Below are positions 11,871-23,700 of a stretch of DNA of 64,000 bases, one piece after another. Origin of the DNA: Sialis fuliginosa (Eukaryota; Arthropoda; Insecta; Megaloptera; Sialidae); the NCBI GenBank assembly GCA_961205875.1, contig OY540810.1, forward strand, positions 30,256,001-30,320,000, read 5' to 3'. The position numbers and the translations under genes are program-made. Each line of letters opens with the position of its first letter. Within the stretch, counting starts at the first letter, position 1. The notes under the pieces are model-generated. The model made no database searches, was not told where the DNA came from, and was given only the letters and a program-made list of their open reading frames with translations.

Positions 11871-13710
11871 GTACGTCTGGTACGTAAAAAAACCCTGCAC
11901 TTTTTGATTGGGGTATGACACTTTCTGTGCTCATAGATAAGGTTAAAAGAATAATTTTCAGATAGGGAGCCACTTTAAAATCCGTGTAGAACATCATTAT
12001 ATCGGCTATTAAAGATGGCCCCCACCGTTTTTATTAAATTGACTGTATCTCAGCTCCTAGTCATCTGATTTCAATTTTCTTTTACTTGTTTTAAAGTTCT
12101 TATTTAGAAGATTATTTTTTGTCATTATACATTTTTCTCTAAATCTTAAGGGTTCCCCACAATTTTAGAAAATCTGAAAATTTTACTTTTCTTACGAACT
12201 TAATTTATATATAACTTTTTTATTGTGCTCAATATCATTTTATTACTTCATATAAAAAAGAAAGACATTTTATTCTGCTTTCCATTGATAACAAGATAAT
12301 ACTGCTTTAATTAACAACTTCTTTGGAAATATCGTGTTAAACTAAGAAAAATAGACTATTTTTGGAACATTCCATGTCAAGTTTACCTTTTATCATATGA
12401 AATTTTATGTTGGGATCAATTTTCTCATATGGCATAGTAAAAAAATTGAAAAATCTGTCATGGATGTCACTGAACTTTCTTATACAATAAAAAAATGTAC
12501 GTGTATCTACTATTATAAAACAAATAATTTTGGCTTACTGATGACAGATATAAAAAAATTAATAGAACATAAACTATAGATAATAACGTTCTCTACATTT
12601 TTTGTTATGAACATTTCATTCTGTCATGAACTTGTTCAAATAAAATAGAAAAAAATTAAAAATATAATTAAAAATACATTTTTTTTTAATTGGTAAGAGA
12701 TACAAAAAAATTAATGGCACATAAACTATAGAAAATAACATACTCTACAACTTTTATTTCAATGATTTATTTCTGCTTTAAACCATTTCAAATATAATTG
12801 AAAAAAACGATTATAACCTAAAAACTTTTTTAGGAGAAATTGAACATAACATAAATTATAAATAATAATATTCTAAACAAATTTTTCTTTAAACATTTTC
12901 TTCCAACACGTACCGTTTCAGAAATAATTCGAATAATTATAAAAATAACAGTAAACATCCGTTTCCGGTTTTAAAAAAAACAGGTTTTCTTTCTTAAAAC
13001 AAATTAATCCTAAATATAAAATTTTACCCATCTATGTACTGTCATTTTTGAGTTACAACGTTTACAGACAAACAGATACACACACAGACAGACAGACAGA
13101 CATGGTGATAAAAATAGTCAGAATTGATTCAGGGAAGGTATAAATGGACATTTCTATCAAAATCTCGAATCAGAGAAACCAATACAGGTAAACTTGACAT
13201 GGAATGATCCAAAAATAATCTATTTTTCTTAGTTTAACGCTATTTCCAAAGAAGTTGTTAATTAAAACAGTATTATCTTGTTATCAATGGAACGTAGACA
13301 AAAATGTCTTTCTTTTTTATATGAGGTAAAAAAATGATATTGGGCACAATAAAAAAGTTATATAACAATTAAGTTTGTAAGAAAAGTGAAATATTCAGAT
13401 TTCGGAAAATTGTGGGGAACCCTTAAGATTTAGAGAAAAATGAATAATGATAAAAACTATTTTTTTAATAAGAACTTTAAAATAAACAAAAGAAAATTGA
13501 AATCAGATGATTAGGAGCTGAGATACAGCCAATTTAATAAAAACCGCGAGGGCCATCTTTAATAGCCGATATAATGGTGTTCTACACGGATTTTAAAGTG
13601 GCTCCCTATCTGAAAATGTTTCATTTGACCTTATATATGACCACCGAAAGTGGCATACCCCAATCAAAAAGTGCAGCGTTTTGGCTTTATTTGCCACGAA
13701 CCAGACGTAC
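11871..13710. mobile_element. Long foldback element with arms of about 530 bp
   Basis: The left arm (about 11871-12396) and right arm (about 13186-13710) are extended reverse complements: GTACGTCTGG / CCAGACGTAC at the tips, GATAGGGAGCCAC / GTGGCTCCCTATC, and GTCAAGTTTACC / GGTAAACTTGAC at the inner edge. The central 790 bp contains degenerate tandem units (ATAAACTATAGA..ATAAC near 12570 and 12725) and a CAGACAGACAGACAGACA tract near 13087. No transposase frame is present. Flanking sequence suggests insertion into an older hairpin element: 11850-11866 reads like part of the hairpin at 42021, and 13721-13736 (TTAAATGAAATAGAAT) like its end. Confidence 0.7.
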
Positions 13711-13805
13711 TATTGCATTATTAAATGAAATAGAATATATTAATATTATCTGAGAAATAGTGAATAAGAAAGTAATCTAAATATCACTGTATAAAATAAT
13801 AATAT

Positions 13806-14378
13806 TTAGGGTGTCCCGTAAACATACCGACAGACTTTTAGGAGTTATCGAAGATATTAAAATAATCATGTTTGTTAATAAACCCACGTCCGTAAACGAA
13901 CCGTTTTAGCAATAGAGCAAAAGAAAGGACCCCACACAAAAGAAATTAGTCTTTTGGTGGAAATTTTTTGTAACTTGAGGAAATGATTGTTCAAATTATG
14001 CTGATCAAAAGTTGTAATGGGTGCAATCTACGAAACTCCATTTCTGCTCCAGGGGGCACGCAAAATATTTTAAATGTGTTATATGATTTTGTCTTTATAT
14101 TTATTTATAAAGGATCAGCTTTTAAGAAAATTTGCAAAAAATAAAAAGTACTTGGAATTCGTCGTTTTATCAGCATAATTTGAACTACTATTTCTCCAAA
14201 TTACAAAAAAATTCAATCAAAAGGCAAAATTCGTTGCTTTTGTGCAGAGTCCTTTCTATTTATCTACTGCTAAAACGACTCGTTTGTGCAGGGCATGGAT
14301 GTATTAACAAAAAGCGATTGTTTTAATTCACTCGACAACTCCTGAAAGTTTGTCGGTGTGTTTACGGGACACCCTGTA
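13806..14378. mobile_element. Foldback element, AGGGTGTCCCGTAAACATACC family
   Basis: The tip AGGGTGTCCCGTAAACATAC at 13808 is matched in inverted orientation by TGTTTACGGGACACCCT ending at 14375, and homology continues inward to about 14035 and 14150 (for example CAAATTATGCTGATCAAA / TCAGCATAATTTGAAC). The element ends only 80 bp before the first visible LRP4 exon. A half copy is at 18973. No coding capacity. Confidence 0.7.
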
Positions 14379-14460
14379 TAGTGTTTACACATTAACATGC
14401 ATATTTAATTGAAATCTCTAATTATATAAACAAACTATAACACATATATTGTATTTGCAG

Positions 14461-14735
14461 AAGTCGTCTCGGGCAAAGACCACCTATCGACATCAGCAAC
14501 GCCCGTAGACGATGCCCCAGGTCCAACAGTGGCGTACGTGAACCGGGGCGCAGCCCGACAGATGTACGGCTCGGGATCCCTGCACGGGGCTCACCCAGCC
14601 GTACCGCCCCCAGCTCCAAGGCACCACCACCCACCACCACCCCAGCCGCCTCCAGCCCTACCCGTAGTACCGGTGGAGCTACCCATACACCCAAGCATGA
14701 AGCCCATACAGATCGGGTACCCAATTCCAGGACAA
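14461..14735 (+). CDS. LRP4: LRP4 visible exon 1: Pro/His-rich N-terminal segment
   Basis: Acceptor ttgtatttgcag precedes 14461 and donor gtaaga follows 14735. The exon enters in phase 1 (first codon split) and ends in phase 0. It encodes [18 protein letters not shown], a segment with [14 protein letters not shown], and a tract of Pro, His and Ala ([17 protein letters not shown]). It is much more GC-rich than the surrounding DNA. No known domain; predicted to be disordered and extracellular. Vertebrate LRP4 lacks such an extension. A frame on the opposite strand (14422-14757) is only its shadow. Confidence 0.85.
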
Positions 14736-17700
14736 GTAAGATAATAATATATAACATATTTGTTTGAGATTTATCATCCCACTTTGTACATAAGTTTCAT
14801 GTCAAACGGATCTAATACCAAGAAAAGTCGCTTTCCACAAACAGATTCTATAAAAACAAAACACAAACTGTTTTTATCAAAAATAAATAATAAACCAAAA
14901 TACACAAATCATAATACAAATAGAGTATTTGACTAAATTTTAAAATATATTGTAAATTGTGCGTATATACATACTAGGGGCCTTGCCTCTGGGCGCTACG
15001 CGCCCCAACCCCAAATCGTGCCACATTTGATAAAATATTGATTGATAAAATATAAATTATTTTTTTATATTAACTTCTGCCATATCTAATTATTATAAAA
15101 TATTTCACTTTAATTGTTTTAAACTCTGATAAGTAAATAATTCTTGAATTTGGCGGGGATAATCATTTATCATTATCACTTTTCCATTAATATTACGATT
15201 TACATGTACAAATCACCCTAACTTCAAACGTACTCGGGTCTCAGACTTCGGCTGCGGCCCTCGTTTGTTTATTTTATGCCCTTATCAATAAATTTTGATA
15301 CTTTAAAAAATTACCAATAAATTATTTCGAATATCAATTTCCATATTATTTTGCGTTCAACATATTGAAATAATGCGCAGAAGCATGTTCGATGTTATTT
15401 ATTAGGTTAAATTATTTTATTATGACCTTTATTTTATGTTATTTATGTAATCTTATGAGAAAATACTAAATTACATTTTTTTAAGACCACACCCCTAACT
15501 TAATTATTATAAAATATAAAATTTTGGGTAAATAACATCAATTTCACAACAACCGAATGATTATAAACTATTTGTTTGTAAAATTGTGTAAGAATACAAA
15601 TTTTTGATTTATTTATTATTTTTATATATGTATTTCTAAAGTTTTTAATTTTTGTTCAATTTCAAACAGAATCAATTTTTTACGTCATGATTAAAAAATA
15701 AAAACATTAAATATTTTTTATACGACGCTACTGATTTTATTATTTTTAAATATAAATTTTTAGATAATGTTATATCAATCTCACATTTTCTAAAAAATAA
15801 TAAATCATTAGATACAAATTTATTAGAAAATGATCATAGTAAATTTTTTTCACACGCTCATGATTTATTTATTATTTTCATATTTTTCTGAAATTTATAA
15901 TTTTTCAACAATTTCAATCAAAATCAATTTTTCAAGTCACAATTAAAAAAAAGCAATTTCATTATTTTAATACGTCGCCCCTGACTTTATTTATAAATTT
16001 TTAGATAATGTTATGTGAATCTTACAACTTCCAAAAAATAATAAATATTTAAATAAAATTTGATTAGAATATGATAATTGTAATTTTTTTTTACGCCTCT
16101 GACTTATTTATTATTTTCATATTTTTCTGAAATTTTTAATTTTTGAACAATTTAAAAAAAAACAATTATAAATATTTTTTAATTCGCGGCTCCTGACGTA
16201 ATTATTATTAAACATAAACTTTTTGGTATTAAATATAAATAATTAGACTAATTTCATCAATATTCTATACACGCACCTGATGTATTTGAGACAAAAACAG
16301 CTGTTTATGATTTCCTTGTTGGTATTTTTGACAATTCCAATCAAAATCTATTTCAACATAGTAATTATAATAAATTCACAAATCTGACATTTTAAAATTA
16401 ATCAATTATTTCATCAGTGTGTTTTTTATTATAATATCAATAAAAAATCCATGTGTTTTCTTCTTTATAAATGTCATATACTGACAGATGTAAACAAAAC
16501 ACAACAGTCAAACGTTAGAATTTAGCAAATTCTCGTAAAAATTGTATTTTTCAAACTACCATCACACTACCTGGCAAAACAAACGACTATTGCCGAAACT
16601 CCTAAATTCAGTTGGAAAGCAAAATTGTGTGTCAATTTTACATGCCGTTTTTCACAAAAAAATACACATCACAGAAATTATTATAGTGTTGTGGAAAAAA
16701 AATAGCCTAAGCACTGTATAAAGAACGAATCTAAAAACAGTGAACATTTGAAAAAAATCCACTGAAAGGTTTATGATCGTATAAATTTATAGTCGGCGGA
16801 CAGACATATAAATTTATAAATATACTCACGGTTTATATATAATAGAGGGATAAACATACATAGTTAATAGATATAATATCTTTTTCCAAAATATTCCGGA
16901 AAAATGCTGAAAATAATCTTTTTCTATTCAAATGGAAAAATTCCCGCTAAAACGCGCATTCATAGTCACGTGATATGCGTGACGTCAGTGTCTGGTGAGC
17001 AAACTGAAATCAACCAATAGAGATCCAGTTTTCTGACGTTTTATACCAATAAGAAATAAAGATTTTGATTAGGAGAAAATTAGTGATAATACCAAACATA
17101 ACACGAACTAGATTTATCAAATCTATTGCTTCTTGCGTATATTAAGTGTGCTTGACTGTTACAAACAATTTTTAGAGTTCCATAAAAAACTAGGAACCCT
17201 TATAGTTTCGCTCTGTCCGTCCGTCCCTCTATATATTTTTTGAACCCTTTTCCATTAGACTGAAAAGTATATTCAATTTTTTTTTCACTTATTCCATTGA
17301 ATGGGGTGTTTTTAGAATTATCGATTCAATAAATCTGAAAAAATCCAGAATGTAGCTTTTAATTAATACTTTCACTTAAAATTATAACGAACACTGTTAA
17401 AAATATTTTGGACCATCTCCCATACTTAAAAATGTACTGACATTTTTTTCACTTACCCCATTGAGTGATATGTCTTTAGATAGAACTCCTAAAATACAAC
17501 AAAAAATGTCAAATGATCTTTTGATTTTAACCCTTCAGTCACGATATATTTGCTTTTCAATGTAGTTATCAGAAAAAAAGTCTGAGAAAATTTCAGAAGT
17601 AGTTTTTTAATTAGTACTTTCAATGAAAACTATACCGAAAATTATAGCAAAAATAGTTTATGAAACATCGTAGAGATAATTACTACGGAACCCTATCATG

Positions 17701-20700
17701 TGCTTTCCCAACACGCACTTGGTTTTATTTATAATGCCTCCTATTATATATGTAGTTATAATGGTTTACTCATTCGCAGACCTTTCAAGCAAACGCGCCC
17801 ATAAACCCAGCGAGTCCCCGTAGCGGTATCCGCATTGCCGGGGGCGGTATCTACAATCCGGGCGTCGGGTGGCCGGGTGGCTACGCGCGCGGTGGAATTT
17901 ACATCCCGCACGCAGGGTACATGCGTCCGGTGCTGGGGCGCCGCTACTGGCTACCGCACCGAGGGCCCCCTGCCGCCGATGGTACCAGACACATGAAGAG
18001 CGAAGACTTGGACGATGAAGAGACGTACGATGGACCCTGCGGTGGAGAGTGCTCAGGGGGACAGTATCTATGCGCGGAGAGCTGTGTCTGCATTGATATG
18101 GAAATGAGGTAAATAAAGGACAAATTAAAAGACTTCTAATTAAATTCGTTTATTACAAATAAATAAATCCCAGTTTTGTCTTACTTGTGATACCATGTCA
18201 CACTTTGTAGACCTCCCCCCTCGCCCTTAACGTGTGATGTAATTTATGGATGACCCCTTATTACAATTTACCATATTAAGAACGAACGAAGCAATTTAAA
18301 ATGTTTTTAAAATACTGAACATTATATTTCATAACAAAAATAAACGCTAATTCCAATCAATAATAAAATGAATAAATATATCAGTTAATAAAATATCAGT
18401 AGAAATAACTACCCTACAAGTTGCTATTGACAAATAATCCTTATAAAGCAAACGTGGGCAAAAACCTGAGTAATTAGCCTGTCTCGCGACAATATTTTGT
18501 TGGTATGAATAAGTAAAACCAATTTAAAATTAACAATATCATTTTAAATCTAATCTTACTGTCAAATAGCGTAAGTATAAACACAATATACTTTTGAGAG
18601 CTTATTATTCAGAAACTTATCTTACAAAAAATTGAAATAAATGGTGTTTTATTTGGTCTTAAAACATTAGCATTTTTTCATCTAAAAAATTTAGAATTTT
18701 ATTAGAAATTATAAATTGCTGCAGTTTTTTAATCATAAGAACAATTGAAAGTCACTTTTTGATTTTTAACCTTCGTGCGAGTTAAAATATCCAAACAGAA
18801 ACTATACAATATTTCATGAAAAATAAGACTACTGGCTCGCGAATGAGTTTTAATATTTAATCCGACCCACCGTCAAAAATATTTGCCCACCCTTGTTATA
18901 TGAAGTAGTCATTGAAACTAAAATGAAAGAACATAGTCGATATTCTTGTATTTATATGATATTTGCATATAAAGGGTATCCAGTAAACATACCGACAAAC
19001 TTTCTGGAGTTGTACAAGACACCAAAACAATCACTTTTTATTTATAAACCTATGTCCGCAAATGAGCCGTTTTAACAGTAAAACAAAAAGAAGGGCCCCG
19101 CACAGAAATGAATTTTGGCTTTTGGTTAAATTTTTTTATGGAAATGATAGGTCAAAATTTGCTGATCAAAAGTTGTAAAGAGCGCAATCTACGATAATTC
19201 ATTATACAGTTATACAAAAAAAAATAAAAGTGCGAAGCCAAAAAAGCGACTTATATAACATTGTAGTATTGGCCGAGCTTAGTCTAAATCCAAATTTTTA
19301 GAATTTTCTGCTTACCAGTTTTTTTTTATTTGAATTTGAATTTTGGGTTTAGCCAACTTGAAAAAATTCAACCTATGTATATGTCATAAAATTACAATTA
19401 TAAACAGTTAATTATTTATTTTTAAACAAATTCATGAATGAATAAAATGTAAATACGTAAATACTCCATGAATATTTAGAGCAACGTTGAAACCTGGCAT
19501 CACTACATTAATCCAAATCGTGATTTTGTTTCGTGCAAGTGGCTTAAAACAATAATGAATGGTTTTATTTTGTAATGAAATGATTTTATCTATACTTTGT
19601 TTATACCCAAAACTTTATCTATTAAAAATGAAACAGTGATGCACAACCATTTTCTCTTGAATTAAAATACTTATAATTATATTTAACAAGAATAAAAAAT
19701 AGTTCTTGTTATTTTGTTAGATTAGATTCATTTATATGTTTTTAAAGTAAACAATACTAAAATATTAAATTCATTATTAGCTCGATTTAAATATTTCAAC
19801 ACAAAATCAGTTTTCCAGTGATGCGTTAAATTGAAATTGATTCGTTCAATATGAAAATTTTGGAGATTTTAATATTACCTATTTATATTTAACGAAACAC
19901 TTTGGTGTCCGTCCGTCTGTCACAGTCTGAAACTATTCGACGTAGAAATTTTTAATTTAGCACAGAGATAGAGTATGGTGGCTCGATTGTAGACGTGAAG
20001 TGTAAAAAGTTGAATTTTGACAAAATTTGGAAATAGAAAAAACATTTAGGGACATCGTGTAGGGTGTTAAATGAAAGCTTATTGAAGCAGGAATTCAACA
20101 ATATATATACATATGATGTATTTTTTATGAATTTTTTAAAACATATTTCGCGAAAACGCTTAAAAATGCAAAAAAAATCACTTAGAAAAATCTTAAAAAA
20201 TCATTAACATTAGAATCTCTTTACGACAGGAACCTAATTGTGCAAATAGTTGAAAGATAATAAATTAATTTTTCTTATGAACAAGATTTTAAAACACCGG
20301 GTATAAAATAATAGGTAGATAAAGACAGCATAAAAGGTTAAAGGGACCGCGGATTTGGTATCACTGATATAATGTTGTCATTTAAATTTAATCCGTAAAA
20401 CTAAATTCGAAATAACAAAAGTTTTATCAATTTTAACAATTTAACTTTCGGTGCGTGACAAATATAATAAAATGACAGCCTTAAATAAAATTGTTAAACT
20501 AATTAAACATAAATCCATTCAGAGAATGTTCTGGTATTAAATATTTTACATGTATGTAACATAACCTTTTATATAATAGCATGTGACGGTTGCATATTTG
20601 ACATTTAAAGGTCTTAGAAATAATGTATTGAAATCATCCCTGGTAGTCATAAAAGGGTAATAAAATTATATAATTAATGGATTGAATTGAAGTATTTATA

Positions 20701-23700
20701 CTTGTCAAAAATGACGGGCAATATTAATTTCATAGTAATGAACAGACCATAAAATATAATTGATATGGTCGTATTTTATTGATATTTTATTTACTAACTA
20801 GCTTTTTAATCAATATTGCTCGGGTGTATCAATGTAAACGATTAGGAAAAATAGTTTGTTAACTGTACGACGTTCATACATATTTATCAAGACAATTCAA
20901 AATGTCATTTCAGTGAATTTTAAAATATGTAACATATTTCATAAAAGACATTATTATGATCAAATATGGATTTTGCTATAATAATAATGAATATAACGGA
21001 CCTCGAAATATTTCCTTTAAACTTAATTTAATATTTACAACACTTTTCTCAAACTAAAATTCACTTTAAAATTTGTAACAAAAATCCAAAAAATATCCAT
21101 TGTTTTTTCCTCAATTAAGATCAATTCAATAGTATAAACATTAATATCAATAAATTAAGGGGATCAATAATTTTACAATTTTGTAATAATTATCTTCGAA
21201 AATGTTAGTAAATACCATATATTAGACTAGTAATTAAATGTTAGTAAGCATTCAAAGGTAAACATATTTTTCTTCCAACTATCTAAAACTTTTTCGTTCG
21301 TGTGACTTAATTGTAAAAAATATGTTTACCTACAAATACTGCTGATTACTTTTTGTTACAATAACAAATTACATATCAATAAAGATAATCTTAAAGTTTT
21401 CAGCGAATAATAATAGGAAATGAAGTTTTACGTTAAAAAATTCTCAAGGCCGTTGCTAAAATTAACTCAAGATCATGAAAGCTTTGTAGAAGTTAATAAT
21501 CCAGTTTGTAATGGCACCTCGCTATTAAAATAGTTAAATTATAATGTAGAGGCGGCCGTTCTACGTACAACTATAATTTATACGTGTCAAAGAAATGCCA
21601 AAACTAATATACATTTATCACGCCGGTAACAAGTTGCAGAAAATTGATGTAATTTGTTTTGTTAATTGAACAATAATTATATGAATGAAGAATTATATGT
21701 AAAATAAAAAAATGTACAGAGGAGGCCTTGACGTACGATGTTTTTCAGGAACCGATTTACCTTCCATAACAATTTTTATTTTAAGAACAAGTGGGAACCA
21801 TTTATAATTAATTTTAAATTACTATTTTTAATGTGCAGTAATCCTTGTAAATCGAACAATCATCGATTTTTGGGGCCCCGCTGTATTTATTAGAATTAAA
21901 ATTCATCCGCGTATATTTCAAAATTTGTAAATGCCTACGCAACTTACTCCTTTAAGAGGTTACATTTAAAATATAAATAAAAAAAAATATTTTTAGAATT
22001 CACTTTCCAAAATGTCTCTGAGCGAACGAAACAACCTAAATGGTGAAAGTGATGAAAAATGAGTGATAATGAGTATATGGTAATATAAAGGGGCACAACA
22101 ATTCGGTCTCAAACCAAAGCAAAATAAGCAACCGAAAACCGCCAAACCGACATAGTCTCGAAAGAAAGTCGAAACTAACGTCGACATTTGCATGTATAGT
22201 AAAACAGTTTTTAAACTTTAAACTCATATTTATCGAAACCACGTTTTTAAAAACTGCGGAAAACGTATCTTGGCCATTTTCCATTCTATCGACTTGAAAT
22301 TTTAAGTATAACTTCTTACATAGATAGATTTTACATCGAAGTACAAGTAGTTCATAAGTTATGCGTGTGACAAGGATCCAGGGGATAGACAGACAGACAC
22401 GGAGCGAAAAGTATTTGTTTTGACCTGAAATGGAAAGATGAAGTTAAAATTTTGAAATCGAAGATAAATTTTTTTTCTCATTTTAAAATGATCACAAAGC
22501 TGCTCATATCTTCGATATGGTGTGTAAGCAATATTTACTTTGCACAAACCGAGTCTACAGATTTATATATATGAGTATTGATATTATAATATCAATTATA
22601 AAAAATATATAATCTCTAGTAATATGTTGTTTATATATTTTTTTGACATTGATATGACACATAAATTCTAAACGTTTTTCTTCGTTTGGTGTACTTGAAA
22701 ATTATTCATCACCTGTGACCTATATTATATGAGTCATTCAGTCAGAGTGACTAACTTCAGTTTTATCGATTTTCTATGTAATTATGTACGTTTTAGAACA
22801 CAAAGAAAACTTATTTTCCAATAAACTGGAGTTATTGTGTAATTCTATTTATTAGTGGAGTCATATAAGCGAATTGTTTTTTAATAAGGAACTGAAAAGA
22901 AGGTGCAATTTTTTTATAAACTTATTGTTCTAAGCATCACAGGGATTACATAACTGAAATCTTTACATTGGGTGACAGCAATTTTTTTCTACAATTCTAT
23001 TGGCTGGATTGCAAAACTAAAAAAATCATTGTCTTCGTTATGAATTTCCCTACAAAAATGAATAGTTAATTTAGAGAATTTTTAGTTATTCAGTTTTGTA
23101 GGCAAATTCATAACGAAGACAATTAATTTTTTAGTTTTGCGATCCAACTAATAGAATTGTAGATATGTTTTAAAATGTACTAAAAAAAACATAAAAAAGA
23201 CCGTTTTTTCAAAAAGGTAAAAAAATTCCCTTCCGAAAATCACCCCAGATTTCAGTTATGTAATCCCTGTGATGCCTAGAACAAGTTTATAAAAAAAATT
23301 CTACTCCCTTTCAGTTCCTTATTCAAATTTTTTTTCGCTAATATGACTTCACTATATGGTAAAATTTTAAAATATCTTCTGCTCTTGGTTCCTTGTAGAT
23401 ATATATTCAATAACTAAATTTTACTAATACTTTGTGTAGATGTAACAATGAGATGGACTGCGAGAACGAGGAGGACGAGCTGGGTTGCGGCGAGGACGAG
23501 GTGGGAGGAAGAATGCAGACCGAATGTGACGACGAGAATAGCGAGTTTGTGAGATGTCCGCGCTCCGGCAAGTGTATCGCCAAAGTCTGGCTGTGCGACG
23601 GAGATGACGACTGCGGTGACTTCTCCGACGAAACACACTGTGGTAGTAAGTATTATACTTATAATTTACTCCATATGCTTAGCGAGTACTTAGAATATAT

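Larger units (their letters stand above)
1..14460. other. Noncoding interval upstream of the first visible LRP4 exon
   Basis: I see no supportable gene here; open frames are short, AT-rich and lack family motifs or spliced continuation. It may be intergenic, or a 5' intron of LRP4, because the exon at 14461 begins with a phase-1 acceptor and needs an upstream exon. Recognisable content is repeats, listed separately: palindromes at 1094 and 1551, a decayed hAT at 2146, a duplicated block at 3451, MITEs at 5241, 5754 and 6541, a tandem repeat at 8467, a dispersed repeat near 10615 and foldback elements at 11871 and 13806. In 1-1090, 2711-3450, 4266-5238, 7082-8466, 8800-10610 and 10800-11800 I see only AT-rich unique-looking DNA. 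Confidence 0.7.
14736..17779 (+). other. LRP4: LRP4 intron between visible exons 1 and 2 (3.0 kb)
   Basis: No gene inside. It holds a GC-rich fragment at 14977-15012 (GGGCGCTACGCGCCCCAACC), a degenerate tandem array (15480-16440), a short stretch with promoter-like motifs (16960-17035) and a dispersed repeat with GTTCC ends (17172-17725). Confidence 0.75.
18109..23439 (+). other. LRP4: LRP4 intron between visible exons 2 and 3 (5.3 kb)
   Basis: No gene inside. Contents: a solo foldback arm (18973-19205), a diverged repeat with GTCCGTCCGTCTGTCAC near 19910, a small hairpin at 21256-21330 (GGTAAACATATTTTTC / AAAAAATATGTTTACC), a dispersed-repeat copy (22280-22548) and a foldback element (22853-23354) ending about 85 bp before exon 3. 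Around 18188-18262 is a short C-rich fragment (AGACCTCCCCCCTCGCCC) that looks like a transposon relic. Confidence 0.75.

Noticed and set aside
1-14460. Signal-peptide exon of LRP4
   Set aside because: I looked for a short Met plus hydrophobic run ending in a donor of phase 1 and found no candidate good enough to report; it may lie upstream of the window.
14422-14757. Open frame of 111 codons on the minus strand
   Set aside because: It lies exactly over the GC-rich LRP4 exon; the plus-strand frame has splice sites and continues in frame, while the minus frame has neither partner exons nor a known domain.
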